Part shown: positions 44,088 through 52,571 of the stretch, one piece after another
How the letters are laid out: the number at the start of each line of letters is the position of its first letter
Position numbering within the stretch: the first letter of the stretch is position 1
Assembly: GCF_900100255.1 (NCBI RefSeq)
Contig: NZ_FMTS01000011.1
Span: forward strand, 1-63,556
DNA: 63,556 nucleotides
DNA from: Asticcacaulis taihuensis
GTDB lineage: Bacteria; Pseudomonadota; Alphaproteobacteria; Caulobacterales; Caulobacteraceae
Reading direction: 5' to 3'
The notes under the pieces: generated by a model
The model's input: only the letters and a program-made list of their open reading frames with translations
The model's database searches: none
What the model was told of the DNA's origin: nothing
Made by a program: the position numbers and the translations under genes

Positions 44088-44255
44088 GTGCAGGTCTCGT
44101 CTGTAACTAGACGGCCAGCTTAGAAGCCTTGCGCGACCAAGACCAGTGGCGCACAAAAATAAATATCCAAATCAATGAGTTAGAACATTATAACATCACA
44201 TTTGACGGACTATTCCGGCTGTGCGATTGCTGCGGACATAAACAGGGACACCGCC

Positions 44256-45491
44256 ATGCTTCACATCACCCGCCGCGCCGCTCTTTTCAGCCTCGCCCTG
44301 ATGCTGGCCATGCCTGTTCTACCCGCCTTGGCGAAAGATCACGCGCCCAAGTGGATTCCCACATGGTATGCCTCACCGGAGCCTTCCGGTGTCGAGGCGA
44401 AGATCAGTGACAAGACCCTGCGCCAGGTCGTGCGGGTCAGCGCCGGCGGCACCTCGGTGCGGCTGCGACTTTCCAATGCCTATGGCGCCGCTCCGCTGAA
44501 GCTGGAGGATATCCGTGTGGCGAAGCGCCTTACAGGCAGCCGCGTCGATCCGGCCACCGACAACGCCGTCACCTTCAATGGCCGCGCCACTGTCACCATC
44601 GCGCCCGGCGCCTATGTGCTCAGCGATCCCCTGCCGATGACGGTGGCCGCCGACAGCGATCTGGCGATCAGTCTTTATGTGCCGGAAGAAACCCCACTGG
44701 TGACGGTTCACGATATCCAGCGCGGTGTACTCTATATCGCCGACGGCCGCGTCAGCGGCGCGCCTGAGATACCAGAGGCGAAGACCGATATCGGCATCGG
44801 GAATGCCTTCCCGTGGCTGGCCGAGGTTGAAGTTTCCGGTTCGCCGGCGAAAGCCGCCCTGATCACTTTCGGCGACTCGATCACCGATGGCTACGGCATC
44901 ACCCCAGACCTGGGCCGCACCTGGCCTGAGCTTTTGAGCCGTCGCCTGCATGAAGCAGGCATCAAACTCAGCGTCGTCAATGCGGGCCTGAGCGGCAACC
45001 GTCTGCTGCATCACGGCCAGTGGGCGCGCTTCGGCGATGGTGGGCTGTCACGTTTCGACCGCGATGTGCTGGCTCAGCCGAATGCCGCCGCGGTGATCGT
45101 GCTGATCGGCATCAACGACCTAGGCCATGCGCAAGGCCCCGGTTCGGACGGCTATGTCTCCGCCGATGATCTGATCGACGGCCTGAGCCAGACGGCGGCG
45201 CGCGCCCACGAACGCGGCCTGAAGATCTATGCCGCCACGATGACGCCCTTCCGCGACACGGTCTTCGAGGGTTATTTCTCCGAAGACAAGGAAACCGCGC
45301 GCCAGGCAATCAATGCCTGGATACGGAAACAAACCCTATTCGATGGCGTGATCGATTTCGAAAAGGCAGTCGAAGACCCGGCCAGGCCGGGCCACCTGCG
45401 CAGGGAATATGATGTCGGCGACCATCTGCATCCAAATGATGCCGGCGCGGCGGCCATGGCGGCGGCCATTCCATTGGGGCTTTTCAAATGA
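44256..45491 (+). CDS. Exported SGNH/GDSL-type esterase
   Basis: A 411-aa exported hydrolase. The N-terminus (TRRAALF then hydrophobic) is Tat- or Sec-like, with cleavage near PALAK. The SGNH blocks are visible: FGDSITDG (Ser nucleophile), GLSGNRLLHHG, IGINDLG, and DHLHPNDAG with the Asp-His pair. It resembles rhamnogalacturonan acetylesterase/lysophospholipase-type proteins with an N-terminal beta domain. The stop overlaps the next start by 4 nt (ATGA). Confidence 0.88.
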   Translation: MLHITRRAALFSLALMLAMPVLPALAKDHAPKWIPTWYASPEPSGVEAKISDKTLRQVVRVSAGGTSVRLRLSNAYGAAPLKLEDIRVAKRLTGSRVDPATDNAVTFNGRATVTIAPGAYVLSDPLPMTVAADSDLAISLYVPEETPLVTVHDIQRGVLYIADGRVSGAPEIPEAKTDIGIGNAFPWLAEVEVSGSPAKAALITFGDSITDGYGITPDLGRTWPELLSRRLHEAGIKLSVVNAGLSGNRLLHHGQWARFGDGGLSRFDRDVLAQPNAAAVIVLIGINDLGHAQGPGSDGYVSADDLIDGLSQTAARAHERGLKIYAATMTPFRDTVFEGYFSEDKETARQAINAWIRKQTLFDGVIDFEKAVEDPARPGHLRREYDVGDHLHPNDAGAAAMAAAIPLGLFK

Positions 45492-46579
45492 CAACCTGGA
45501 AAGACCGCCGGATACTGGACCTGCTGGAGATCGGCCTGCCGATCATCCAGGCGCCAATGGCCGGCGCCAATGGCGCGGAGATGGTGATTGCGGTCAGTCA
45601 GGCGGGTGGTCTGGGCTCCCTGCCCTGCGCGCAGTTATCACCTGAACAGGTGCGTGAGGCCGCGCGACAAATCCGGGAGGAGACCGCTGCGCCGTTCAAC
45701 CTGAATGTCTTTTGCCATGCTGCCCCGGCCCCGGAAGATCCGGCGGTGAAAGCCAGGTTAGCCGAATGGCGGCGGCATCTGACGCCCTACTACGAAGAGG
45801 CCGGACTGCCCGCCGATACCCCGGTGCCGCTGTCCGGGCGTGCCCCGTTTGATGATGCCTGGTGCCGCGTGGTCGAAGAGATCAGGCCCGCCGTGGTCAG
45901 CTTCCATTTCGGCCTGCCGGCGCCTGACCTGCTGGCGCGCGTCAAGGCCACCGGCGCCAAAATCCTGTCCTCGGCCACGACGGTTGCCGAGGCACGCTGG
46001 CTTGAGGCAAAGGGCGTAGACGCGATCATCGCCATGGGCGCGGAAGCTGGCGGCCACCGCGCGTCATTTCTGCAAATGGACATGTCGCGCCAGGTCGGCA
46101 CCTTCGCCCTGGTGCCGCAGATTGTGGATGCCGTATCCGTGCCTGTCATCGCTGCCGGCGGCATATCCGATGGCCGGGGCGTGGCCGCCGCGCTTGTGCT
46201 GGGGGCTTCGGCGGTTCAGGTCGGCACGGCCTATCTGCTGACCAGGGAAGCCACCATCAGCGACGCCCATCGCGCCGCGCTTATGAGCGCGACTGACGAC
46301 GGCACGCAGATCACTAATATCTTTACCGGCCGCCCAGCGCGCGGCATCAACAACCGCGCCATGCGGGAACTGGGGCCGCTGTCGGACCTGGCGCCGGACT
46401 TCCCCCTGGCCGGCGGGGCGCTTGCCCCATTGAAAGCCAGCCCGGCGCTTAATGGTGCAACGGAATTCAGCAATCTGTGGGCCGGGCAATCCGCGGCTTT
46501 GGCTAACCTAACCGACGCGGCATCTCTGACCAAGGCTCTGGCAGCCGATACAATAGCCCGGCTAAATAATATGGTTTAG
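45488..46579 (+). CDS. Nitronate monooxygenase family protein
   Basis: A 363-aa FMN TIM-barrel enzyme of the 2-nitropropane dioxygenase type. PIIQAPMAGANGAEM, SFHFGLP, GAEAGGHRA with the catalytic His, and PVIAAGGISDGRGVAAAL with GASAVQVGTAYL (FMN phosphate binding) are all present. It oxidises toxic alkyl nitronates such as propionate-3-nitronate. Translationally coupled to the GDSL esterase gene. Confidence 0.92.
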   Translation: MTTWKDRRILDLLEIGLPIIQAPMAGANGAEMVIAVSQAGGLGSLPCAQLSPEQVREAARQIREETAAPFNLNVFCHAAPAPEDPAVKARLAEWRRHLTPYYEEAGLPADTPVPLSGRAPFDDAWCRVVEEIRPAVVSFHFGLPAPDLLARVKATGAKILSSATTVAEARWLEAKGVDAIIAMGAEAGGHRASFLQMDMSRQVGTFALVPQIVDAVSVPVIAAGGISDGRGVAAALVLGASAVQVGTAYLLTREATISDAHRAALMSATDDGTQITNIFTGRPARGINNRAMRELGPLSDLAPDFPLAGGALAPLKASPALNGATEFSNLWAGQSAALANLTDAASLTKALAADTIARLNNMV

Positions 46580-46591
46580 AGGCACATATGT

Positions 46592-46621
46592 CCAAAACCC
46601 ATAAACCCTTACGGGTTTTGG
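46592..46621. terminator. Hairpin between convergent genes
   Basis: CCAAAACCC (46592-46600) pairs with GGGTTTTGG (46613-46621), with an alternative inner AAACCC/GGGTTT stem. It lies just after the nitronate monooxygenase stop but has no clear T-run, so terminator function is uncertain. Confidence 0.35.
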
Positions 46622-46723
46622 CAATGGCAAGGCCCGCCGCGCACGCCTTAGAAGCTTGCTAACGCTTCGCTCCTTGAGCACATGCGCGTAATCTCTTACG
46701 AAAAAAGTTAAGGCCCTGTGGCC

Positions 46724-47104
46724 TTAAGCGGCCATGCGGTGCCAGACCTCGTTATCGACCTTGCGGGTGTCGAGCTGGCCAATCTTCTGCTGCGCGAACA
46801 TCAATTCCATCGCCATTTCGTTCAGCGACTTGAAGCTGGCATCCACGCTTTCCAGCCCGCCGCCGGTCGAGGTGACGAAAAACTGGGCCGCGTTGATACG
46901 CGGCATTTTTAGTTGGATCAGGTAGGCCAGCCGGCGGGCGCGTTCGGGATTATTGCGGTGCGCCTGGACATCCTCGGCGAACATTTCCTTGCCCAGTTGC
47001 GCGATATAATCGGCGCTGAGCGCGGAAAAGCGATCGGCGTCCAGCGGCTGCATCATGCGCGTGGCGTCGATATCGAGGATGAGGTCATTCAGCAAAAAAT
47101 ACAA
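46724..47104 (-). CDS. Hypothetical protein, alphaproteobacterial
   Basis: A 126-aa cytoplasmic, helix-rich protein. The frame opens at a TTG (47104) with CAGGTAG upstream, or at a second TTG three codons in. No ATG precedes the conserved-looking NDLILDIDATRMMQPLDADRF segment. Contents include LAYLIQLKMPRINAAQFF and a C-terminal QLDTRKVDNEVWHRMAA. No family recognised. It lies 78 nt downstream of the DUF1491 gene on the same strand. Confidence 0.55.
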   Translation of the reverse strand: MYFLLNDLILDIDATRMMQPLDADRFSALSADYIAQLGKEMFAEDVQAHRNNPERARRLAYLIQLKMPRINAAQFFVTSTGGGLESVDASFKSLNEMAMELMFAQQKIGQLDTRKVDNEVWHRMAA

Positions 47105-47181
47105 AACGCTACCTGTACTTGGTTGTGGTCGATTTCACCCTAACCCAGAGGTTTTGTTATTCCGTTGAAAGACAAGGTAAA

Positions 47182-47520
47182 TCAGCGATTCATCATATCC
47201 TCGACGGTTTCAGTCAGGAAATGACGGCCCTCCGCGTCCTCGATTTCAACCACCCAGATATCCGGATCATACCGGACCTGTCGCGCGATCCAGGCGTCGA
47301 GATCGGCCTCGTCCTTCGTCTCGACCGGCTGCATCCAGACGCTTTCTTCGCCCTTTTGCGCCTCGCGCAGCACATAGGTCTCGCGCGTCTTCAGGTTCAG
47401 CACCTTGACCAGCACGGCGCCGAACGATTTATCGCCCCGCCGCGCAATATAGGCGAAACTGCCCGCCTGCTCAACCCGGCGGGTAAGCGCGCTGACCCAG
47501 AGGTCGCTTGATAGTAACAT
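47182..47520 (-). CDS. DUF1491 family protein
   Basis: A 112-aa small cytoplasmic protein. LWVSALTRRVEQAGSFAYIARRGDKSFGAVLVKV and the C-terminal DPDIWVVEIEDAEGRHFL match DUF1491, widespread in alphaproteobacteria and without known function. ATG 47520 is well placed. Likely in one transcript with the 46724 gene. Confidence 0.85.
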   Translation of the reverse strand: MLLSSDLWVSALTRRVEQAGSFAYIARRGDKSFGAVLVKVLNLKTRETYVLREAQKGEESVWMQPVETKDEADLDAWIARQVRYDPDIWVVEIEDAEGRHFLTETVEDMMNR

Positions 47521-47610
47521 TTGGCTAACCCTGATTGGAAACGCTGTCTAAAGCCCAATGGGCTATAAGGGATGAAAAGACATTCCTGACAGCCCGTGTA
47601 AAGCCGTTTT

Positions 47611-48588
47611 ATGAACCTCCGTCCTCATGTCAAAAAGCTTGTGCTTGGGGCTGCTGCCGCGACAGCCTGCATAACGGCGCCCCTGCTGGCCAGGACGGCG
47701 GACGACTATACCCTGCCGGTGGTCAAGCGCTACTTCATGGTGCAGGCCGATGCGCGCTGCCATTTGCTCGATGCGCCGACCAGCCAGGCGCTGAAGGCTG
47801 GCTATCTGCAGGCGCGTAATGACGCCCTGCGCGCCGGCCTCAGCATGGCTTATCTGGCGCCCTGGCTGGAAAAGGCGAAGGCCGCCGCGGATCAATCCGA
47901 TTGTGCCGCGCCGTCACTGATGGCCGAGGTCAATACCGCCGAAGGGGGCTTCCGCCGCTTCATGGCCGTGCCGCATCTCGAACTGGCCTCCGGCCGTACC
48001 GAATGGCGCGCCAACCGCGCCTATGGCGACGATCAGGTCTGGCGCCTGGTGCAATATCAAAATACCGATCAGGCCGACATGGCCTTTGGCCTCTATGGCG
48101 GACTGCACCAGAACCGTTTCAGCCTGATGGCCCGTTTCAAGGACGGCACGCGGCCCTACAGCGCCCGCCTGCTAGTACGCAATACCGATATCCTGACCTC
48201 GGGCCTGATCAATCGCGCCCCCTATTCAATCAGCGACACCCTGCCCGTCGGCTTTTCCGATTACAGTTCACTGAGCTTCATGGCCAGCGGTATCAGCGAG
48301 GTCACCACCGACCTGCGCCCGGCCGTGAAGACCAATATCGCCGGCTTCACCTTGACTGGCAATTATGTCGGCACGCAGGCACCGGAAGCCGCCCAGCGGT
48401 TCGACTTTCCCAGCCGCGCCTGGCTGGCGATCGCCAAACTGGATCCGCGCGAGGATATCGTCGTTGAGTTTTCGACCGATAACGGCCCGCTATATGCCCG
48501 CTTCGAGGTCGGCGATTTTATCACCGGTCTGAGCTATGTCGCCTTGCCGGCGCCCTATACGCATAATCAGGTCAATACACGCCTCTGA
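47611..48588 (+). CDS. Exported hypothetical protein
   Basis: A 325-aa protein with a signal peptide ending near LLARTADD. The mature part contains a Cys pair (DARCHLLD, SDCAAPS) in its N-terminal helical half and a beta-rich C-terminal half (DQVWRLVQYQNTDQADMAFGLYGG, LLVRNTDILTSG). No family is recognised. Probably periplasmic, with a jelly-roll-like second domain. It is followed by the ArsR operon promoter. Confidence 0.65.
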   Translation: MNLRPHVKKLVLGAAAATACITAPLLARTADDYTLPVVKRYFMVQADARCHLLDAPTSQALKAGYLQARNDALRAGLSMAYLAPWLEKAKAAADQSDCAAPSLMAEVNTAEGGFRRFMAVPHLELASGRTEWRANRAYGDDQVWRLVQYQNTDQADMAFGLYGGLHQNRFSLMARFKDGTRPYSARLLVRNTDILTSGLINRAPYSISDTLPVGFSDYSSLSFMASGISEVTTDLRPAVKTNIAGFTLTGNYVGTQAPEAAQRFDFPSRAWLAIAKLDPREDIVVEFSTDNGPLYARFEVGDFITGLSYVALPAPYTHNQVNTRL

Positions 48589-48595
48589 TTTGGGC

Positions 48596-48656
48596 TTGAC
48601 TTATTCATAGCTGAGTAGCTATATGTCAATTCATAGCCATTGAGGTATGAATTGAC
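48596..48656 (+). promoter_or_regulatory. Promoter and ArsR-type operator of the 48652 operon
   Basis: TTGACT (48596-48601) and CTATAT (48619-48624), 17 nt apart, look like a promoter. An inverted repeat ATAGCT/AGCTAT (48607-48622) sits inside it. Downstream the perfect 11-bp inverted repeat GTCAATTCATA (48625-48635)/TATGAATTGAC (48646-48656) has a 10-nt spacer that contains the Shine-Dalgarno, and its right arm covers the TTG start codon. Confidence 0.65.
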
Positions 48657-48975
48657 ACCCTCGCCTGACATCTTGTTCCGCACCCTGGCCGACCCGACGC
48701 GGCGCGCGATCTTCGAGCGCCTGTGCCGCGACGGCGAAACGACCGTGGGCGGTCTGACCGAACAGGCCGGCGTTTCCCAGCCAGTGGTTTCCAAACACCT
48801 CGGCCTGCTGAAAGAAGCCGGGCTGGTGCGCGGCCGCGTGGATGGCCGCCAGACCCATTACAGCGCGCAAATCGGAGCGCTGTCGCCGCTGATGGAATGG
48901 ACCAGCCAGATGGCCGGCTTCTGGGAGAGCCGCTTCGATAATCTTGAAAACCTGCTGAAGAGGATGGACCAATGA
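48652..48975 (+). CDS. ArsR family winged-helix regulator
   Basis: A 107-aa ArsR-type regulator: DILFRTLADPTRRAIFERLCRDGETTVGGLTEQAGVSQPVVSKHLGLLKEAGLVRGR is the winged helix. It lacks the CxC metal motif, so it is of the metal-independent (SdpR/AHSA1-associated) kind. TTG 48652 is chosen because TGAGG lies 7 nt upstream. The alternative TTG at 48640 would place that site inside the gene. It heads a five-gene operon with a small membrane protein, two DUF1801 proteins and an SRPBCC protein. Confidence 0.85.
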   Translation: MTPSPDILFRTLADPTRRAIFERLCRDGETTVGGLTEQAGVSQPVVSKHLGLLKEAGLVRGRVDGRQTHYSAQIGALSPLMEWTSQMAGFWESRFDNLENLLKRMDQ

Positions 48976-49196
48976 ACCTCAATCACTGGATACGCCAGAG
49001 CCACCGCTGGGTATCGATCCTCTTCGCCCTGCTGGTTGCGGGCAACTTTGTCGCCATGGGTTTGAAGCATCCGATGACCTGGCTAACCTATGCGCCGCTG
49101 CCGCCCTTGTTCTATCTGCTGTTTACAGGGCTTTACATGTTCGCCTTGCCCTATATCAGGCCGCGCGCGCCAAAAAACGCTATTGCCGGGAACTGA
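48972..49196 (+). CDS. Small two-helix membrane protein
   Basis: A 74-aa protein with two hydrophobic helices (SILFALLVAGNFVAMGL and PLPPLFYLLFTGLYMFALPY) joined by a short loop, with basic ends. Its ATG overlaps the ArsR stop (ATGA). No family recognised. Homologues are commonly found beside ArsR-SRPBCC pairs. Confidence 0.7.
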   Translation: MNLNHWIRQSHRWVSILFALLVAGNFVAMGLKHPMTWLTYAPLPPLFYLLFTGLYMFALPYIRPRAPKNAIAGN

Positions 49197-49198
49197 TC

Positions 49199-49609
49199 AT
49201 GTCAGACTTGCCACGTCTGCTTTCGGGCGGCAATCCGCAGATCGCCAAGGGTTATGGTGACGCGCCAGTGCAAGCCTATATCGCCGCCATGCCCGGCTGG
49301 AAAAGCGGGGTCGGAAAGCGCCTTGATGCGCTGATCGAGCGCACGATCCCCGATGTGCTCAAGGCGGTCAAATGGAATTCGCCCTTTTACGGCACGTCGG
49401 ACAAGGGCTGGTTTCTCAGCCTTCACTGCTTCACGAAATACATCAAGATCGCCTTTTTCAATGGCACGCACCTCGAACCTTTACCGCCCGGCATGTCAAA
49501 ACAGAAAGACGTGCGCTATCTCGACATCCGCGAAAACGACACAATGAATGAGACGCAACTGGCCGACTGGATCAGACAAGCGAGCCAATTGCCGGGCCAT
49601 AAACTATAA
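49199..49609 (+). CDS. DUF1801 family protein (first copy)
   Basis: A 136-aa YdhG-like protein. VQAYIAAMPGWKSGVGKRLDALIERTIPDVLKAVKWNSPFYG and WFLSLHCFTKYIKIAFFNG are the family core (frataxin-like fold). Its function in bacteria is not settled. It starts 2 nt after the membrane protein stop and is followed by a second DUF1801 gene. Confidence 0.88.
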   Translation: MSDLPRLLSGGNPQIAKGYGDAPVQAYIAAMPGWKSGVGKRLDALIERTIPDVLKAVKWNSPFYGTSDKGWFLSLHCFTKYIKIAFFNGTHLEPLPPGMSKQKDVRYLDIRENDTMNETQLADWIRQASQLPGHKL

Positions 49610-49619
49610 GGAAACGCAT

Positions 49620-50024
49620 ATGAAAAAACCGCTCAAAAGCACAGCCGGCATTCCCGCCGCGCAACTGATCGACGAAAATATTGCCGAATATCCCGACTGG
49701 CGCGGCGACACCCTGGCCACCCTGCGCCGCCTGATCAAAGAAGCCGATCCGGAGGTAGTCGAGGAATGGAAATGGAATATTCCGGTCTGGTCGCATGACG
49801 GCATCATCTGCACCGGCGAAACCTACAAGGCCGCCGTCAAGACAACCTTCGCCAAGGGAGCATCGCTGGCTGATCCAGAGGGCCTGTTCAATTCCAGCCT
49901 GGAAGGCGCTACGCGCCGCGCCATCGATTTCCGCGAAGGCGACGCCATCAATGAAGCGGCCTTCAAGGCCCTGATCCGCGCCGCCGTAGACCTGAATACC
50001 GCCAGCAAATCAAAGAAAGCCTGA
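49620..50024 (+). CDS. DUF1801 family protein (second copy)
   Basis: A 134-aa protein: LATLRRLIKEADPEVVEEWKWNIPVWSHDGIICTGETYKAAVKTTFAKGA is the DUF1801 core, with a Trp-rich WKWNIPVW segment. ATG 49620 is preceded by AAGGAAA. The longer frame from 49548 overlaps the first copy. Sequence similarity to the first copy is limited, so this is not a recent duplicate. It lies 2 nt upstream of the SRPBCC gene. Confidence 0.88.
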   Translation: MKKPLKSTAGIPAAQLIDENIAEYPDWRGDTLATLRRLIKEADPEVVEEWKWNIPVWSHDGIICTGETYKAAVKTTFAKGASLADPEGLFNSSLEGATRRAIDFREGDAINEAAFKALIRAAVDLNTASKSKKA

Positions 50025-50026
50025 TC

Positions 50027-50455
50027 ATGATGACCATGACCGAAACCCGCTCCGTTGTTGTCGAGCGTGACTTCCCACATCCACCCGAAAAGCTGTGGCG
50101 CGCCCTGACCCAGCCGCATCTGATGGAAGAATGGCTGATGAAGAATGATTTCCAGCCAGCGGTCGGCCACAAATTCAATCTGCGCGGCGACTGGGGCGGC
50201 GTGCTCGATTGCGAAGTGCTCACCATCGAGCCAGGCAAGACCCTGGCCTATAGCTGGGACTTCGCCAACGAAAACCCGGCTTTTGATCTGAAAAGCGTGG
50301 TCACCTTCACCCTGACGCCGACCGATACCGGCACGCATCTGCGCGTCGAACAGGCAGGCTTCCGTCCAGACCAGAAGCAGGCATTCGGCGGCGCCCTGCA
50401 TGGCTGGCAGGGGTTCCTGGGCAAGCTGGAAACCGTCGTTGCAGAGCTAGACTAG
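50027..50455 (+). CDS. SRPBCC / AHSA1 family protein
   Basis: A 142-aa START-like protein: VVVERDFPHPPEKLWRALTQPHLMEEWLMKNDFQPAVGHKFNLRG opens the fold, and GWQGFLGKLETVVAELD is the long C-terminal helix. Such proteins bind hydrophobic ligands and are commonly encoded with ArsR regulators. Last gene of the 48652 operon. It ends by overlapping the stop of the convergent kinase gene. Confidence 0.9.
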   Translation: MMTMTETRSVVVERDFPHPPEKLWRALTQPHLMEEWLMKNDFQPAVGHKFNLRGDWGGVLDCEVLTIEPGKTLAYSWDFANENPAFDLKSVVTFTLTPTDTGTHLRVEQAGFRPDQKQAFGGALHGWQGFLGKLETVVAELD

Positions 50456-52323
50456 CTCTTCGGCGGGCGGATCACGAAATCGCTGAACCGGCTCAAGGAC
50501 TCCGGCGTGTGGCTGATGTCCTCCAGCGGATTATGTATCGCGTTTTGGGCCGCCCGCGCGAAGGCTTCCAGCGACTGCACCGCGCTTTGCGGTTCCGGCT
50601 GGACTGGCCGGCTGTTGACTGGTCCCATATTTACCGGCCCCATATTTACAGGCATGGGCATCGGCAGTTCCGGCTGCTCGTCCGCCTGCACCACCGGCAG
50701 GGATATTGTCACGGTCGTACCCTCGCCCAGGGTGCTGGAAAGCGTCAGGCTGCCGCCCAGAAGATGCGCCATGGCCTTGACGATCGATAAGCCGAGACCC
50801 GTCCCCATGGCCCTTTGTTCCGCCGGACCTGACTGTTCATAAGGCTGGCCGATCCGGCTCAGGTCTTCGGCGGAAATGCCGATGCCGGTATCGGTGATGA
50901 CAATATCGACCACGTCTTCCCGCTGGCTGAGGCTGAGCCGCACATCCCCGCCCTGCGGCGTGAATTTCACCGCGTTCGACAACAGGTTCAGGCAAATCTG
51001 CTTGATGGCGCGTTTGTCGGCGCTGACCAGAAGCGGCATTTCCGGCATCTGGCTGATGATATCGATGGCCTTTTCATGCGCCTGCCCGCGGATCAGACGC
51101 AGCGCCGCCGACACCGGCTCACGTATATCGAAGCTTTCCAGGGCCAGTTCGTATTTCTGTGCTTCGATCTTCGACATATCGAGCACATCATTGATCATAT
51201 CGAGCACATGCTGGCCGGATTCCCATATCAGTTGCGCATATTCGGCATATTTCGGCGGCAACTCGCCGAACATCTTCAGGCGCATGATATCCGAAAAACC
51301 GATGACCGCATTAAGTGGCGTGCGCAGTTCGTGGCTCATGCTGGCGAGAAACTGCGTCTTGCCCTTGTTCAGGCTTTCGGCCTCGATGCGCGCCGCCTCC
51401 AGCGAGGCTTCGTGGGCGTGCGACAGCGAGGCGTCATGCATGACGCCATAGACGCGGCCGTCCAGCCCCCGACGCAGCGACAGGAGCACATAATGATCCA
51501 TGGCGGCGTGGGGCGTAAAACCGATATCGGCCCGCCCCTCGATGACGGCGGTTTCGATTGCGGCCTTGACCCCCATCCGGTCCGGCACATGCGCCGACGC
51601 CGGCACCCCCAGTTGCAGCAGCGCCTTGAGGTCCAGCCCCGCCGGCGCTTCGCCATAGGCCGCCACCACCCGACCGTCGCCATCGAGGCAGATCAGCAGG
51701 CCGGGCTGCTCGGTCAGGATTTTCAGCAGGCGGTCGCGGGCCTCCTCGGCCTCGCTGGCGCGCTCGGAGCGCATCCGCAGGGCCGGCAAAACCGCCAGTC
51801 CCAACCCCGCCACGATCGAGACATTGGCAATGACCGACAGCCAGAACCCTTCCTGCTCGTCAGGCAGCCTAATGCCATGCCAGACGCTGATCATGATTCC
51901 GAACAGGGTGATGCCGAAGGCCAGGGAGGCGCCAAGCGTGATCAGGGTACGCTGATTGAGCACCACGGCCGCCAGCAGGGGCAGGATGCACCACACAGCC
52001 AAAGGCCCGGATATCCCTCCTGTAAAGGCCACGGCCAGCAGGGCGCCCACCGCCCAGACCCACATAAGGGCCTGACGCATGAACTGGCTGTCGCGGCTGA
52101 GCAGGATCACACAGGCCGCGCCGGGCACAGTGATGGCCACCAGCGCCGCGATCACCAGAGGCGAGGCCGGCAGCAGCAGCAGGCCCATCAGCCCGAAGAG
52201 CGTATAACCCGCCCAGCACAGATGCCAGACCACGACGCTTAAACGCAGGCCGGGCAGGCGCAGGCCGGCCCCGCCTTCGGTGGCATTCGGGGCCTCATCC
52301 TGAAAGTAGGCTTTAAGCGACAC
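50452..52323 (-). CDS. Membrane sensor histidine kinase, DivJ-like
   Basis: A 623-aa kinase starting at GTG 52323. Six hydrophobic segments occupy residues about 28-185, followed by a PAS-like domain (about 195-300), a HisKA domain with SMSHELRTPLNAVIGFSDI (His331) and an intact HATPase: NLLSNAVKF, DTGIGIS, GTGLGLSIV. The order six helices-PAS-HisKA and the segment SGQHVLDMINDVLDMSKIEAQKYEL resemble Caulobacter DivJ, which phosphorylates DivK and PleD at the stalked pole. I call it DivJ-like and not divJ, because paralogues cannot be excluded. The C-terminus is a Pro/Met-rich tail with a repeated PVNMGPVN motif. A soluble kinase gene is divergent. Confidence 0.75.
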   Translation of the reverse strand: MSLKAYFQDEAPNATEGGAGLRLPGLRLSVVVWHLCWAGYTLFGLMGLLLLPASPLVIAALVAITVPGAACVILLSRDSQFMRQALMWVWAVGALLAVAFTGGISGPLAVWCILPLLAAVVLNQRTLITLGASLAFGITLFGIMISVWHGIRLPDEQEGFWLSVIANVSIVAGLGLAVLPALRMRSERASEAEEARDRLLKILTEQPGLLICLDGDGRVVAAYGEAPAGLDLKALLQLGVPASAHVPDRMGVKAAIETAVIEGRADIGFTPHAAMDHYVLLSLRRGLDGRVYGVMHDASLSHAHEASLEAARIEAESLNKGKTQFLASMSHELRTPLNAVIGFSDIMRLKMFGELPPKYAEYAQLIWESGQHVLDMINDVLDMSKIEAQKYELALESFDIREPVSAALRLIRGQAHEKAIDIISQMPEMPLLVSADKRAIKQICLNLLSNAVKFTPQGGDVRLSLSQREDVVDIVITDTGIGISAEDLSRIGQPYEQSGPAEQRAMGTGLGLSIVKAMAHLLGGSLTLSSTLGEGTTVTISLPVVQADEQPELPMPMPVNMGPVNMGPVNSRPVQPEPQSAVQSLEAFARAAQNAIHNPLEDISHTPESLSRFSDFVIRPPKS

Positions 52324-52468
52324 GCCTGCGTATTTCCCTAAAGACGAACAAAAACATCCCGATGCTATATAATAAGCATCTGAATTTTAGCCAGAAATGT
52401 GACATTGCCCACGGATATCCCTCACGACGGGAGATTCCGGGCGTCAGATATTACAAAACCGGGTCTTT

Positions 52469-52476
52469 TTAACCAT
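52469..52476 (+). promoter_or_regulatory. CtrA half-site-like sequence
   Basis: TTAACCAT, a common CtrA half-site form, lies in the 248-nt region between the two divergent kinase genes. An octamer alone is weak evidence. Confidence 0.2.
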
Positions 52477-52571
52477 GGCACGCTTCGGGGTAACCGATGT
52501 TTAATACCCCCTGCCTAAATTGACATTTTGTGCCGCGCGTCCTGACCACCGCGCCGCCTTCAGGGTGTTGT

